A stretch of DNA of 46,879 bases from an archaeon 13_2_20CM_2_53_6 (GTDB lineage: Archaea; Thermoproteota; Bathyarchaeia; 40CM-2-53-6). Every line of letters starts with the position of its first letter. The stretch's first letter is position 1. The stretch covers positions 1 through 46,879 of the forward strand of contig MNDT01000026.1 in NCBI GenBank assembly GCA_001915065.1, written 5' to 3'. This document shows positions 37,157 through 46,879 of the stretch, piece by piece. The notes beneath the pieces were generated by a model. It did not search any database. It saw only the letters and a list, made by a program, of their open reading frames with translations, and was not told the origin of the DNA. The position numbers were made by a program, and so were the translations under genes.

Positions 37157-37681
37157 ATGGCCATGCAGGCTCAGGCCGACCTGACGAAGGCGAACGCGAT
37201 AGAGTTCAGCATCCGGGACGAGCCGTGGGTGAAGTACAAGCTGGAGGATGGGACGCTACTCTTCGGTCGTCTGGTCATTCCAAAGATTTTCAAGGCTGAC
37301 GAGTATGATCCCAGTGGCCAGCCCATTTACGCCTGGTCGAGCCAGAACCTCTTCACTACCATCTGTCCTAGACCTCTTCGAGGAATGCCTACAAATCCTC
37401 CGCCAACAACGATCGACCCTAGCACTACGAACACGACCTCTGTCGACTTCGAGCGTGTCGGCCCGGAGAGATGGAACGTGTACGAGCTGTCCGATGGTAC
37501 AGTGTTGAGGGCTAAACTGGAAGTCACGGGCATCCTCCGGACGGACAAGTATGGACCCGACGGCGACCCATTGTACATAGTCAACAACCAGCCCATCACT
37601 AGAGTCAAGGTTCCGGAGACGCTTGTCAGGAAGCAGAAGATAACGCCGAAAGACACTAGGCCCAAGGGACTCTATGGATAG
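37157..37681 (+). CDS. hypothetical protein with two internal repeats
   Basis: EPWVKYKLEDGTLLFGRLVIPKIFKADEYDPSGQPIY and ERWNVYELSDGTVLRAKLEVTGILRTDKYGPDGDPLY align. Confidence 0.7.
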   Translation: MAMQAQADLTKANAIEFSIRDEPWVKYKLEDGTLLFGRLVIPKIFKADEYDPSGQPIYAWSSQNLFTTICPRPLRGMPTNPPPTTIDPSTTNTTSVDFERVGPERWNVYELSDGTVLRAKLEVTGILRTDKYGPDGDPLYIVNNQPITRVKVPETLVRKQKITPKDTRPKGLYG

Positions 37682-38209
37682 GGCACCCGATGGTTCTTGG
37701 AGAATACGTCGTAATAAATTCCTGAATATGGTCTAGTAGATTTCCGTCGTTATTCTGACCCTGACCTGAGTCAGTTTTCCAAGTTCTACAGCGATGCTTA
37801 TCGGTAGTGATGGGAAGAGTGATTCGGAACACCCGACTCCTCTCGGGTCCTAGAGGAAGTAGGAGGGCTCAACGAGTAAGTTCCCGTGGCTAGTCTTGCC
37901 TGGGACGAAGGCCTATTCTCTGCACTCGACGTGACGTCGACCTTCGTCGAGGTGCTTGGGAAGCGACGGTCCCAGTTTCGGAGCATGCCGGTGAGATGTT
38001 GGAGATGCTGATGTTTCCGGTGATCCCCGTCTTCAACGACTGACCGGTTCGTTCGAGTAGTTGGCAATCGGGGGTCTGCTCAGAGTCCCCAGTAGCCTGT
38101 CATAGATACGAGCATGTGATGCTTCTGCATAGGCTGAGATGCTCAGACTAGCGCGCCTAGCCGGGCGGACAGACAGTATCTGTGTCTTCCTTCTGAAAAT
38201 ACTGTTCGT

Positions 38210-38644
38210 CTAAGTTACGACTATCGCGACAGTTAGACCCGGCGGGATCGTGTTGTATGCCTCGAATATCGTTATGGTGCCCGTGTACACTCCTTTACAA
38301 TCGACCGCAGCCACGAGGCAGTGCGCTGTCACAGTGACAGCGTCGGGGGATGGGCCGCATGTCGCTTCGCCCGGTGGACCAATTGTGAGGCTAATCTTGG
38401 ATGGGTTGCTGACAGTAGTGTGGAATACCACATCTGTGAGCTTTGGCGCGCATTTGACAAACTCTGCTACGCTGCCGGTGCCCGCGCTGCCTGAGAAGGT
38501 TATGGTGATCGGGTTTGCCGACCATAATGCCTTTGGAGCGTTGAGGCTGGCGAATCCGACCGCCAAGTAGGCTCCCACCATGATGAGGCTTATCGTAAGG
38601 CCTACCAGCAAATGCGGAAGATATCGTCTGATAGGGCTCGACAA
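38210..38644 (-). CDS. hypothetical exported/membrane-anchored protein
   Basis: N-terminal TM LLVGLTISLIMVGAYLAVGFA; beta-rich remainder with four Cys. Confidence 0.6.
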   Translation of the reverse strand: MSSPIRRYLPHLLVGLTISLIMVGAYLAVGFASLNAPKALWSANPITITFSGSAGTGSVAEFVKCAPKLTDVVFHTTVSNPSKISLTIGPPGEATCGPSPDAVTVTAHCLVAAVDCKGVYTGTITIFEAYNTIPPGLTVAIVVT

Positions 38645-38947
38645 GTGCGGAGAGCCGGCTCGGCTTTTAACAATTTAACACTTGCCTCCTCAGGGATTGT
38701 TAAAGGTCGTCCGGGACGACTCGGGATATCCCCGTATCCCCGTTCCAGCCGCGGGCCCGACTGTTACCGCCTCCTGGAAGCATAAAAGAATCTCCTTTGT
38801 TTGTTCGATGGAACTGACTGACCTAGGACCCCACGCCAGAGCATCGCCACAACAATCGTTCTCGCTCTCCTAGGCTTCGAGCTTATTGTTCTCGCAATCC
38901 TCGCTTTCTTTCCCTATCTGCCAGACCCTGGGCTGGCAACGCTCAAC

Positions 38948-40270
38948 ATGAGCCTCTACACGCTCCTGGCGCCACTATCAACTATACTCCTACTCGGCCT
39001 CCTCTACGCCTGGCTGGTCAGGCTCGTGACAAGAGAGGCCAGTCGTCGTTCTTCCAGTTTCAACGCGTTCACCCGGTTTCTCTCAGAACCATTCCAGAAA
39101 CTACTGTCATCAGTCAAGAATACTTCCTTATCCGAATCAGCCTACAACTTCGAGATCTTATCCCGTCCCAAGCTGATGCTCACCGTTAGCATTGTCGTCA
39201 GCGTACTGCTCGTTTTCGTTCCCTATCGTCCTGATCTGAATCCGACTGGAGACCTTGTGGGGGTGGACAGCCCAACCTATGTTGGCTGGTTAGGCCAGAT
39301 GCTTGCTCTGCCGTTGCCGGGGGCGCTCAGGTACTCGTTCGTCGGAGGGCTTGACGGCAGCCGCCCCCTCCTACTAGTACTCTTGTACCTAGTGGGGTCC
39401 GCAGGAGTCTCACCGTCCCAGATAATCGAGTACCTGCCCCTGGTCCTTGCTCCGATGCTGACGTTGTCAGTGTACATATTCGCACGCTATGGGCAGGGAA
39501 ACGCGAGTTTCGCTGCACTGGCCGGACTCTTCACTCCAGTCTCGTTCTATACCACGGTCGGACTCTGGGGAGGCTACTACGCCAACTGGCTAGCTCTGAT
39601 AATGGTCTACCTCTTCATGACGTGTCTGCTGATCTTCTCAAGATCACCTTCAGCCGTAAACTACTGCGCAATGTACATCCTCTCGGTCACGCTTTTCCTA
39701 ACCCATCCTTACACATGGGTCATGATTATGATGGTCTCACTTGTATTCGCGATCTCCCTGTGGAAAGAGACCAAGAGCCTCGTTCATGTGAAGTCCGTCA
39801 TTCCGATCATCGCAACCGGAATAGTCATCGATATTGTAAAGAGCTTCGTCTTCGCGACGCAGAGTGTAGCTGCAGGGTGGCCGTATAGTGTGGTCGGTGG
39901 GGCCGCATCGTTGCTAGCGTTCTGGAACAATCTTGTCGAAGCGCTCCTCTATACTCACGGAGGACTATTGGCAAGCTGGCTTGTGCTGGGCATGGGATTG
40001 TTGGCTGTCTTCGCGCTCCGGTTCAAAGACTGGTTCGACAGGCTACTTCTTCTCTGGGTCGCGATAGGATCAATACCATTCCCTGCTCTGGACAGTTATC
40101 TCCAGGCGCGGATCCTCTATGACCTCCCCATTCCAGTCCTACTGTCTCTCGCAGTGCTGTTCTATCTCCCACAAACAGGAAACAGAAACATGCGGTTGGC
40201 AAGGCTGATAGCGACACTCTTACTAGTAACAATCGCCAACTATGCCGTTCAAGGCATCCTGTTCCTCTGA
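38948..40270 (+). CDS. polytopic membrane protein (about 11-12 TM)
   Basis: Hydrophobic segments throughout; reminiscent of glycosyltransferase-like membrane proteins but unassigned. Confidence 0.7.
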   Translation: MSLYTLLAPLSTILLLGLLYAWLVRLVTREASRRSSSFNAFTRFLSEPFQKLLSSVKNTSLSESAYNFEILSRPKLMLTVSIVVSVLLVFVPYRPDLNPTGDLVGVDSPTYVGWLGQMLALPLPGALRYSFVGGLDGSRPLLLVLLYLVGSAGVSPSQIIEYLPLVLAPMLTLSVYIFARYGQGNASFAALAGLFTPVSFYTTVGLWGGYYANWLALIMVYLFMTCLLIFSRSPSAVNYCAMYILSVTLFLTHPYTWVMIMMVSLVFAISLWKETKSLVHVKSVIPIIATGIVIDIVKSFVFATQSVAAGWPYSVVGGAASLLAFWNNLVEALLYTHGGLLASWLVLGMGLLAVFALRFKDWFDRLLLLWVAIGSIPFPALDSYLQARILYDLPIPVLLSLAVLFYLPQTGNRNMRLARLIATLLLVTIANYAVQGILFL

Positions 40271-40382
40271 ACGGTTACTTGGCGAATCCCGTCCTTGTAA
40301 TAGCCTAATCGCTCATTCACATCACGAAGCGTGTAAGGGAACGTTTTAACCGAAGTTTTCACAGGTAGCTAGTTGAAGAGTA

Positions 40383-41348
40383 TTGCAGGCCTCGCTCCAG
40401 TCCGATGCGAACAAGGGGCTGGTAGCGGAGATTCTGAGGCTGAAGAGTGAGAGGAACGCGGTCATACTGGCGCACAACTACCAGGTGCCAGAGGTGCAGG
40501 ACATCGCCGATCTTGTGGGCGACTCTCTCGGCCTGTCTCAGGCTGCGGCGAGGACCCCTGCTGATGTGATCGTGTTCTGTGGGGTCCATTTCATGGCCGA
40601 GACCGCGTCGATCATCTCTCCCCAAAAGACCGTTCTGCTTCCAGACCTTGGAGCCGGATGTTCGCTGGCTGCGACCATTGACGCTGACAAGCTTCGGGCT
40701 TGGAAAAAGGAGCATCCTAAGGCTGTCGTCGTCTCCTATGTCAACACGACCGCCGAAGTCAAGGCTGAAAGCGATTATGCGTGTACTTCAGGTAATGCTG
40801 TCAAAGTGGTCAGCAGTATTCCACGTGACCGGGAGATTCTTTTCCTTCCCGACATGTTTCTCGGAGCCTATGTGATGGAGAAGACGGGTCGCAAGATGGA
40901 GGTCTGGCCGGGAGAGTGTCATGTTCACGCCGGCATAACTCCCGACGTAATCAATCGTAAGCTAGCCGAAAATCGTGACGCCGAGTTCCTTGTCCATCCC
41001 GAGTGTGGATGTGTCACACAATTCCTCTACTTCTCTGAGAAGGGAGACTTCGATCTGCCGTTAACTCAAGTCTATTCCACAGAGGGAATGGTGCGACACG
41101 CGCGACAATCACAGGCCGACAAGTTCTTGGTGGCCACGGAGACCGGGATTCTTCATCGAATGCGGAAGGAGAATCCTGGCAAGACCTTCTTACCAGTGAA
41201 GGAGGATGCTGTCTGCCAGTACATGAAGACGATCACTCTCGAGAAGGTCTACCGATCCCTCCGGGACATGGTCTATGAAGTCAGAGTCCCTGGACCGATT
41301 GCCGATAAGGCTCGACTCTCCATCGAGCGGATGTTGGAACTAGCCTAG
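40383..41348 (+). CDS. nadA: quinolinate synthase A
   Basis: VILAHNYQVPEVQDIADLVGDSLGLSQ, VVSYVNTTAEVKAESDYACTSGNA, HPECGC; TTG start. Confidence 0.95.
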   Translation: MQASLQSDANKGLVAEILRLKSERNAVILAHNYQVPEVQDIADLVGDSLGLSQAAARTPADVIVFCGVHFMAETASIISPQKTVLLPDLGAGCSLAATIDADKLRAWKKEHPKAVVVSYVNTTAEVKAESDYACTSGNAVKVVSSIPRDREILFLPDMFLGAYVMEKTGRKMEVWPGECHVHAGITPDVINRKLAENRDAEFLVHPECGCVTQFLYFSEKGDFDLPLTQVYSTEGMVRHARQSQADKFLVATETGILHRMRKENPGKTFLPVKEDAVCQYMKTITLEKVYRSLRDMVYEVRVPGPIADKARLSIERMLELA

Positions 41349-41887
41349 CTTCTCTTTCCTCGCGTTTGATGTGCCTGCTGCTCTGAATCAGCTTTTGCTA
41401 GTATGGACTCGATGAAACTTCGTTTAGCATCCAAGGGCAGGTATCTCCCCTGCTTCTCATAAGCGGCCTCCTTGAGTCGCTCATATTCTATGCGAGCCTC
41501 AGGGTGACTCCGCAAATAGTCCCGAAAGAGAACATACTCCGACCAAAGCGAGCTTCCAGTCTTGACCATTCGAATGTGGTGAGTATTTGCTCCTGATGGT
41601 CCTTTGCGGAAGTATTCAGTGTTTGGAATGATCTCCTTGCTCATTGGGCGGTACTCGTATCCTATCGCTCGAAGAGGCTCAATACAAGATGCGACAAGGT
41701 CCAAGTCGTTAACAGCGATGAGAATATCGATGGTAGGCTTGGACCTCATTCCAGGGATCGACGTACTGCCTATGTGCTCGATCGCGTCAATCCTGTCTCC
41801 TATGACCTCCAAGATTCTTCTCTTCTCCTCCGCGTACATTTCTGGCCAGCGGGGATAGTAGCTCACGATAATGTATGATGAAGTCAC
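41345..41887 (-). CDS. GrpB (UPF0157) family protein
   Basis: YYPRWPEMYAEEKRRILEVIGDRIDAIEHIGSTSIPGMRSKPTIDILI. Confidence 0.92.
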   Translation of the reverse strand: MTSSYIIVSYYPRWPEMYAEEKRRILEVIGDRIDAIEHIGSTSIPGMRSKPTIDILIAVNDLDLVASCIEPLRAIGYEYRPMSKEIIPNTEYFRKGPSGANTHHIRMVKTGSSLWSEYVLFRDYLRSHPEARIEYERLKEAAYEKQGRYLPLDAKRSFIESILAKADSEQQAHQTRGKRS

Positions 41888-41946
41888 GCTTCAGGCTCTC
41901 AACTAGGAGCGCGGGGAAGATCGTCGAGTTAAGTCTAGATCGAACT

Positions 41947-43437
41947 TCAGTTCACTTTGAGGTATTTGTTTTCGAGATAGTTTACTAATCCTGATGGCTC
42001 GTACCCCCTGCCGAACACCCGTGTAAGCAGTTCTTTAGGTGGATATGTCGCGCCCGGCTTGTGAAGGTTTTCTGCTAGCCAGTTCTTCAACGCGGGTAGG
42101 TTTTCTTCTCCTTCGATGGGGAGTAGTTGCTTCTCTGTCAACGTATTCCACAGCATCCCGGCCACCACGTTTCCGAGGGAGTAGCTGGGGAAGGTGGCGT
42201 ACTGTCCCCAGCTCCAGTGGATGTCCTGTAAAACTCCTTCAGCGCTGTTTCGTGGTCGTTTTCCGAAGTGCTCCTCGATCATGTCGTCCCATACTGTTGG
42301 GAGTTCTGGTACGTTGATGGTCCCTCCTAGGAGTTTCTTTTCTAGTTCGTATCTCATCGCGATGTGGAAGTTGTATGTGAGCTCGTCTGCTTCGACTCTG
42401 ATCAGGCTGGGTCTTACGCTATTGATGTAGTAGTAGACCTGGTCCTCCTCGTATAGTGATAAGAAGCTGAGGCTCCGCTTGAGGATGGGATAAGACATGG
42501 ATACGAACTGTCTGCTTCTTCCCACAATATTCTCCCAGAAACGAGATTGGGACTCGTGTACTCCCGAGGATACTCCTCCCCCCACGGGGGTCATGTCCAG
42601 TTCATGGTCCACCTGGAGTTCGTAGAGGGCGTGGCCACATTCGTGGATCAGGCCGTAGATCGGAGCTTTGAAGTTCTTGGGCTCGTATCTAGTGGTTATT
42701 CTCACATCATCGCCTGCGATCCTCGTCGAGAAGGGGTGGGTAGAAACGTCCAGCCGGAATCTGTTCATAGGCATACCCAGCAGCGACAGAAGTTTCTCAT
42801 TCACCTGCTTCATCGCTGGTACATCATAGTCAACATCTTCCAGCGGATGCTTCTCCGGAAATGCTCCTTCGGCAAGGGTCTTTACAAGAATTCTCTTGAG
42901 CTCCGGGATCAGCTCGCCGAAAATCTTGTCGAGATCAGAAGTGGTTAGACCCTCCTCGGAAAGGTCCAGCAATGCATTGTAGGGATGCGTTGACGGATCA
43001 AGATGTTCTGCCTGTTTCCGCTTCAGCTCCGTTATTTTTTCGAGGTGGGGCTGAAAGATTCGAAACTCAGACTTTTCCCGCGCCTCTCTCCACGGAATAG
43101 CCGCTTCTGTTATTGCCTTCTGGAGTTCCTCAAGCAGGTCAGGCGGGACTTTCTGGTAGAACTGAAGGTCTCTCTTTAAGACCCTAATGATCCCCTTTTC
43201 CGCGTCGCTGAGCTTCTCCTGCTTCTCAGCCTTCTCGACTAGCTCTGCAAGGTCCAGGGTCATCTTCTGCCGGAGAAGTTCAAGCTCCGCCTGCGCCTTG
43301 CCCCTGGCAGCAGCTCCAGCTTCAGGCATGTTGATCTCTAGGTCCCAACCAAGGAGGGACGAGGAATAGGTCATGGCAGCGATAGGCCTATACTTGGCCA
43401 GAAGATCAACGATCAGTGAATTGCTGAAGAGCGCCAT
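41947..43437 (-). CDS. carboxypeptidase Taq (M32) metallopeptidase
   Basis: LIHECGHALYE (HExxH), GVHESQSRFWEN, Taq-like N-terminal helices. Confidence 0.94.
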   Translation of the reverse strand: MALFSNSLIVDLLAKYRPIAAMTYSSSLLGWDLEINMPEAGAAARGKAQAELELLRQKMTLDLAELVEKAEKQEKLSDAEKGIIRVLKRDLQFYQKVPPDLLEELQKAITEAAIPWREAREKSEFRIFQPHLEKITELKRKQAEHLDPSTHPYNALLDLSEEGLTTSDLDKIFGELIPELKRILVKTLAEGAFPEKHPLEDVDYDVPAMKQVNEKLLSLLGMPMNRFRLDVSTHPFSTRIAGDDVRITTRYEPKNFKAPIYGLIHECGHALYELQVDHELDMTPVGGGVSSGVHESQSRFWENIVGRSRQFVSMSYPILKRSLSFLSLYEEDQVYYYINSVRPSLIRVEADELTYNFHIAMRYELEKKLLGGTINVPELPTVWDDMIEEHFGKRPRNSAEGVLQDIHWSWGQYATFPSYSLGNVVAGMLWNTLTEKQLLPIEGEENLPALKNWLAENLHKPGATYPPKELLTRVFGRGYEPSGLVNYLENKYLKVN

Positions 43438-43553
43438 GCGAACAGCGTAGAAACATCAACGCCTTACTATCTAAAAACGTTCGATCATCTGCGAAGAGAT
43501 TCGAAGCTGGGACCTATCCCTGATAGACGACTTTGTAGAGATTGCTGGTTGCC

Positions 43554-44465
43554 TCACGATAAATGTCGATGCGGCGAATCTAGGACCCGTGATGTGACTA
43601 GGTAGGAATCGGCCCGCCTAAACTTTCCACTCTGTAAGAGATTCTCCTTGGCGGCTTCGGTATCACTGCTCCACTCGAACCATTTTCGGATCTGGTCCTC
43701 GCGGATGACCACGCAAGCCTCGATGCTCGCTTCGAGCAGTCTTGATACTGACTCTTGGTAGGAGAGAGTGGCATGTGCCGCTAGGTTATGAGTCCGCTTC
43801 TCCCACGTCTGCCAAATGTTGGCATGCAGATGTTTCTCTGGGTGAGGATCCTCAGCACCGACTATCAGAGCGTAGCCTTCTAGGTTTGTCAGCGAGCGGT
43901 GGAACTTGTAGTTGTTTTCCCTAGCTTCGAGTTTGAGCCGTTTTCTCAACTGATCTGTACGGATTGGTCCTTCAGCCTCGACGGTTTCTAGCAGTTTCCT
44001 TTCGAGAGCTGAGAGGATCTTCCCTTTCGTGATAAGCTCCCTCTGATGCTTTATTATTGAGTCGAGCACTGGCCAGAGCTTGTCCGAGACGAAGGTCTTC
44101 GTCCTTCTGAATACTCTCGTAGCGAGAATGTCGTCTCTCCTCTCGATCTCACTAGAGATGCTGGCTATCTGCTTGCCCTCTATCTTGAGGGACCACCAGT
44201 CCAACCAGCCGCTGAAACCCTTCGATGATGGTCTCCAGGCCTTGCCCATCACAGCGCTGATGAGGCTTGGAAGCTCGTTGCCTCCAAGTGCCGAGACGAG
44301 TCCCATGTCATGAACGAAGTTGACAATTTCAGATTGAGTTTTCAGACGGAGGCTTGGTCTGAGCCGATGCTCTCGTTGCCGAATCTCTTCTGCTTTCTTG
44401 ACTAACTGATCGTTGCTTTTCATCAGCCGGGAGGTCCTACCTAGTCTCGTGGGTGAGGTCTGCAA
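43554..44465 (-). CDS. winged-helix protein, possibly AlkZ/YcaQ-related
   Basis: LLETVEAEGPIRTDQLRKRLKLEARENNYKFHRSLTNLEGYALIVGAE wHTH-like; family call tentative. Confidence 0.5.
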   Translation of the reverse strand: MQTSPTRLGRTSRLMKSNDQLVKKAEEIRQREHRLRPSLRLKTQSEIVNFVHDMGLVSALGGNELPSLISAVMGKAWRPSSKGFSGWLDWWSLKIEGKQIASISSEIERRDDILATRVFRRTKTFVSDKLWPVLDSIIKHQRELITKGKILSALERKLLETVEAEGPIRTDQLRKRLKLEARENNYKFHRSLTNLEGYALIVGAEDPHPEKHLHANIWQTWEKRTHNLAAHATLSYQESVSRLLEASIEACVVIREDQIRKWFEWSSDTEAAKENLLQSGKFRRADSYLVTSRVLDSPHRHLS

Positions 44466-44916
44466 TCGTCGGTTTGAGAATCTCGATGATATCCTTGGTA
44501 TGCAACTCCACGAGTTTGTTGATGTCTCCGCCCCCAGCTATTGCAGTGGGATTTTTGAGAACTTCCCGCTCAACGAGTGCTCGCCTCAATTGGTTGAATG
44601 GTGGGACTCCTCCGACGGGGTATCCTGAATACGTGAGGACCTCCTCTTCGTTGGCCAGTCTAACATCCCTGACGCCCAGGAGTGCTTTGACTTTCCTGTA
44701 GCTGATTCTATTCTTCGCAGGAAGGATCGCCAGCAGAGGCTCGTTGTTGGAGTCGACTAGGACGATGGACTTGACGATCTGATCTACATCGGCCTTTCGG
44801 GCGGCCTGTTCGACAGTCTTGACCGGCTCGTCGAACTCGATGAACCGATGCCAGATTCTGTGCGAGAGCAAGAAGCTTCGCAGACGATCAGAATACGTCT
44901 CAGCGACCGAGTCCAA
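44437..44916 (-). CDS. YbaK/ProX-type aminoacyl-tRNA deacylase domain protein
   Basis: TVEQAARKADVDQIVKSIVLVDSNNEPLLAILPAKNRISYRKVKALLG, SGYPVGGVPPF. Confidence 0.85.
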   Translation of the reverse strand: MDSVAETYSDRLRSFLLSHRIWHRFIEFDEPVKTVEQAARKADVDQIVKSIVLVDSNNEPLLAILPAKNRISYRKVKALLGVRDVRLANEEEVLTYSGYPVGGVPPFNQLRRALVEREVLKNPTAIAGGGDINKLVELHTKDIIEILKPTIADLTHETR

Positions 44917-44919
44917 GAG

Positions 44920-45294
44920 CTAGAACGTCTCGTCTCGGAACCTGCAAGGCCGAAAATCCAGCTCGGCCCTTGGTACGCCCACAGATTCTCCATATGAGAT
45001 TGCTTCCTTCCAACTATCCTCCTCGGGTGATGCTTGAAAGGTCCGACCTGGAAAAACTATGATCAGCTCTTCACCTCTGTAAAAGTGTGCATAGTAAGGC
45101 ACTCCGTTCTCGGTCAAGAGATTCCGCTCAATCTCTCGAATCACTCTCGAAATGGCTTTGGCCTCAATGCCTACCTTGAGCAGAGTCAAATTATGACCAG
45201 TCTTTGTTCCAAGTATGGTCATTCTGTTGAGTATCGTCCGGTCCCCGATGCCTTCTCTGACAATGATTCCATGATATTCATCGATATTGAACAT
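44920..45294 (-). CDS. hypothetical protein (124 aa)
   Basis: Intact ORF between YbaK-like and nadC genes, same strand. Confidence 0.6.
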   Translation of the reverse strand: MFNIDEYHGIIVREGIGDRTILNRMTILGTKTGHNLTLLKVGIEAKAISRVIREIERNLLTENGVPYYAHFYRGEELIIVFPGRTFQASPEEDSWKEAISYGESVGVPRAELDFRPCRFRDETF

Positions 45295-45306
45295 CAGACC
45301 CGATAA

Positions 45307-46179
45307 CTATCCTCGTGTCCTGGAAGCTCTTATTTCCATACTCATGTCGATCGCTCGTGCTGAGTGAGTTATCGCGCCCACAGAGATCACGTCTACTCCC
45401 GACTTAGCGTAGCCTGCAATGTTCTCTCTCGTGATTCCACCTGAAGCTTCAACTATGACTTGCTCACGCAGGCGCTTGGCCTTTAGGAGATTGATTGATT
45501 TCTGCACGTCTTCTGGTGTCATATTGTCTAGAAGTACTATGTCGGCTCCTGCACGGGCGGCTTCGACCGCCAGTGCAGGGGTCGTCGCTTCGACTTCTAT
45601 CTTCTTCGTGAAGCTTACTCTCTCTTTCGCCTTCCGAACGGATTGTTCTATCGTGCCCGATAGTGTCAGATGATTGTCCTTGATCAGAACCGCGTCATCA
45701 GTTCTTAGACGGTGGGTGTCGCCGCCGCCAAGTTCGACAGCCCTCTTCTCGAAATATCTCAGACCTGGAAGCGTCTTTCTTGTACAAGCGATTCTGACGT
45801 GTGCCCCGCCATCTTTCTTAGCGATCGATACGATGTTCGCGGTTGCTGTTGCAACTCCGGACATGTGAGATAGCAGGTTCAACAAGGTTCGTTCAATACC
45901 CAACAGTGCTCGGGCATGACCCGTAACTGAGAGAATTGTGCTACCCGCTCTGACTTCTTCTCCATCGCGAAACTTGGATGCGCCTTGGCAGTCCACAAGT
46001 TGGAGAAGAATAGTAGCCTCGTCCAAGCCTGCAATTACAGCGTTTTCATTGCAGACGACTCGGCCCTCACTCTTCCTCTTCGGGTCGACAAGCGCATTGG
46101 TCGTGATGTCCCCGTAGCCTATGTCTTCGGCTATGAATGAACGGAGAGCATCTTCCACAGCTAATCTCGCAAGTTCCAA
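45307..46179 (-). CDS. nadC: nicotinate-nucleotide pyrophosphorylase (carboxylating)
   Basis: EDIGYGDITTNAL, RIACTRKTLPGLRYFEKRAVELGGGDTHR, VEASGGITRENI. Confidence 0.95.
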   Translation of the reverse strand: MELARLAVEDALRSFIAEDIGYGDITTNALVDPKRKSEGRVVCNENAVIAGLDEATILLQLVDCQGASKFRDGEEVRAGSTILSVTGHARALLGIERTLLNLLSHMSGVATATANIVSIAKKDGGAHVRIACTRKTLPGLRYFEKRAVELGGGDTHRLRTDDAVLIKDNHLTLSGTIEQSVRKAKERVSFTKKIEVEATTPALAVEAARAGADIVLLDNMTPEDVQKSINLLKAKRLREQVIVEASGGITRENIAGYAKSGVDVISVGAITHSARAIDMSMEIRASRTRG

Positions 46180-46186
46180 TGTCGGA

Positions 46187-46612
46187 TCAGCCCTGAACGG
46201 AATCGGCTTCTTGTTCTACTTCTATTTCTCCTCGATGGACCTCGTGGCCGCAGGAGCCTAGGAAAATGTCCAGTCCGTCGGGACGTGCATCATCACGGTG
46301 TGGGCTCACGTGGACAAAGACGACCTGCTCGCGGTCGATCGGGCAGACAGCCTTGATCATGTTTGCAGCTTTGAGTCTGATTCTGAGCGGGTTGACGAAG
46401 GCCTCAAACCTCTCCTGGAGTCGTTCATACTTGATTCCGAGGAATCCAGCGTAGAGGCCACAGAAGAACACGAAGATGCTCGCTCCTAGAGCGACCGCTA
46501 TTCCCATTGGCCCAAGGATTTCGCTGAACACCATGACTAGCGAGACAGCGATGGGCAGTACAATGATTGATAATCCGATCAGCGTTTTGCCCATGATCGA
46601 GAGAAAGCCCAA
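46187..46612 (-). CDS. membrane protein with C-terminal Cys/His region
   Basis: Two TM segments; CPIDREQVVFVHVSPHRDD..GLDIFLGSCGHEVHRGEIEV. Confidence 0.6.
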   Translation of the reverse strand: MGFLSIMGKTLIGLSIIVLPIAVSLVMVFSEILGPMGIAVALGASIFVFFCGLYAGFLGIKYERLQERFEAFVNPLRIRLKAANMIKAVCPIDREQVVFVHVSPHRDDARPDGLDIFLGSCGHEVHRGEIEVEQEADSVQG

Positions 46613-46645
46613 GCTCGCACATCCTCTCCGGTCGCTTGTGAATAC

Positions 46646-46879
46646 CTAGCAGCTTCTCGGATGTTTGGAGTCACGTTCTCGCACAATCTTCTCGACATGC
46701 TCGATGATCGTCTTTAATGGGGTCCCAGGACCATAGTTCCCAGAGATTCCCAGCTTCTCGAGGCGCGGCTTGTCATCATCAGGAATAATTCCCCCACCCA
46801 CGAGCAGAATATCATCTCCACCTTTGTCTCGGACGAGCTTTGCAACTTTCGGGAAGGCAGTCATGTGGGCCCCATTTAG
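46646..46879 (-). CDS. methylmalonyl-CoA mutase C-terminal (B12-binding) domain, truncated by window edge
   Basis: LNGAHMTAFPKVAKLVRDKGGDDILLVGGGIIPDDDKPRLEKLGISGNYGPGTPLKTIIE; frame is open to the window end. Confidence 0.85.
   Translation of the reverse strand, partial: LNGAHMTAFPKVAKLVRDKGGDDILLVGGGIIPDDDKPRLEKLGISGNYGPGTPLKTIIEHVEKIVRERDSKHPRSC

Noticed and set aside
38113-38150. C/D-box-like sRNA (GTGATGC...CTGA...)
   Set aside because: Boxes deviate from consensus and no guide match could be tested by eye.
37798-38180. Possible structured ncRNA (SRP or RNase P RNA) or coding region
   Set aside because: Could not find SRP helix 8 or RNase P conserved motifs, and the 89-aa ORF is low complexity; may be a decayed secreted-protein gene but not supportable.
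1-46879. CRISPR arrays, transposons, prophage, toxin-antitoxin or defence islands
   Set aside because: No spaced direct repeats, transposase, integrase or recognised defence proteins were seen; the region looks like stable chromosomal core/shell DNA.

Overview
The window is about 47 kb of an archaeal chromosome. Archaeal markers are bulge-helix-bulge-type tRNA introns, an NreA-family repair protein, TATA-like leaderless promoters and an archaeal-type gene set. It is mostly ordinary housekeeping and metabolic DNA: class II fumarase, an FrdABCD-like fumarate reductase/succinate dehydrogenase, IleRS, IlvE, NadA, NadC, CorA, PiT plus DUF47, an SLC13-type transporter, M32 carboxypeptidase, GH5 cellulase, and a truncated B12-binding mutase domain at the right edge. 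I saw no CRISPR array, IS element or rRNA. The strongest unusual signal is in the tRNAs. All four tRNA genes I could reconstruct (Tyr-GTA, Asp-GTC, Lys-TTT, Val-TAC) are split by several short introns, about 11 in total. They sit at non-canonical positions: D-loop, anticodon stem, variable loop and even the T-loop. Removing them restores near-canonical CCA-encoding tRNAs. Other items are two Cys-rich microproteins below the ORF-track cutoff (50 aa at 4154-4306; 20 aa at 8427-8489), an in-frame amber-interrupted membrane ORF (27053-27403), a 7TM protein with a degenerate RecA/KaiC-like region, a CorA with GTN in place of GMN, and a membrane-anchored cupredoxin carrying a thrombospondin-3-like Asp-rich insert. 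All family calls come from motif recognition by eye; no database search was run.
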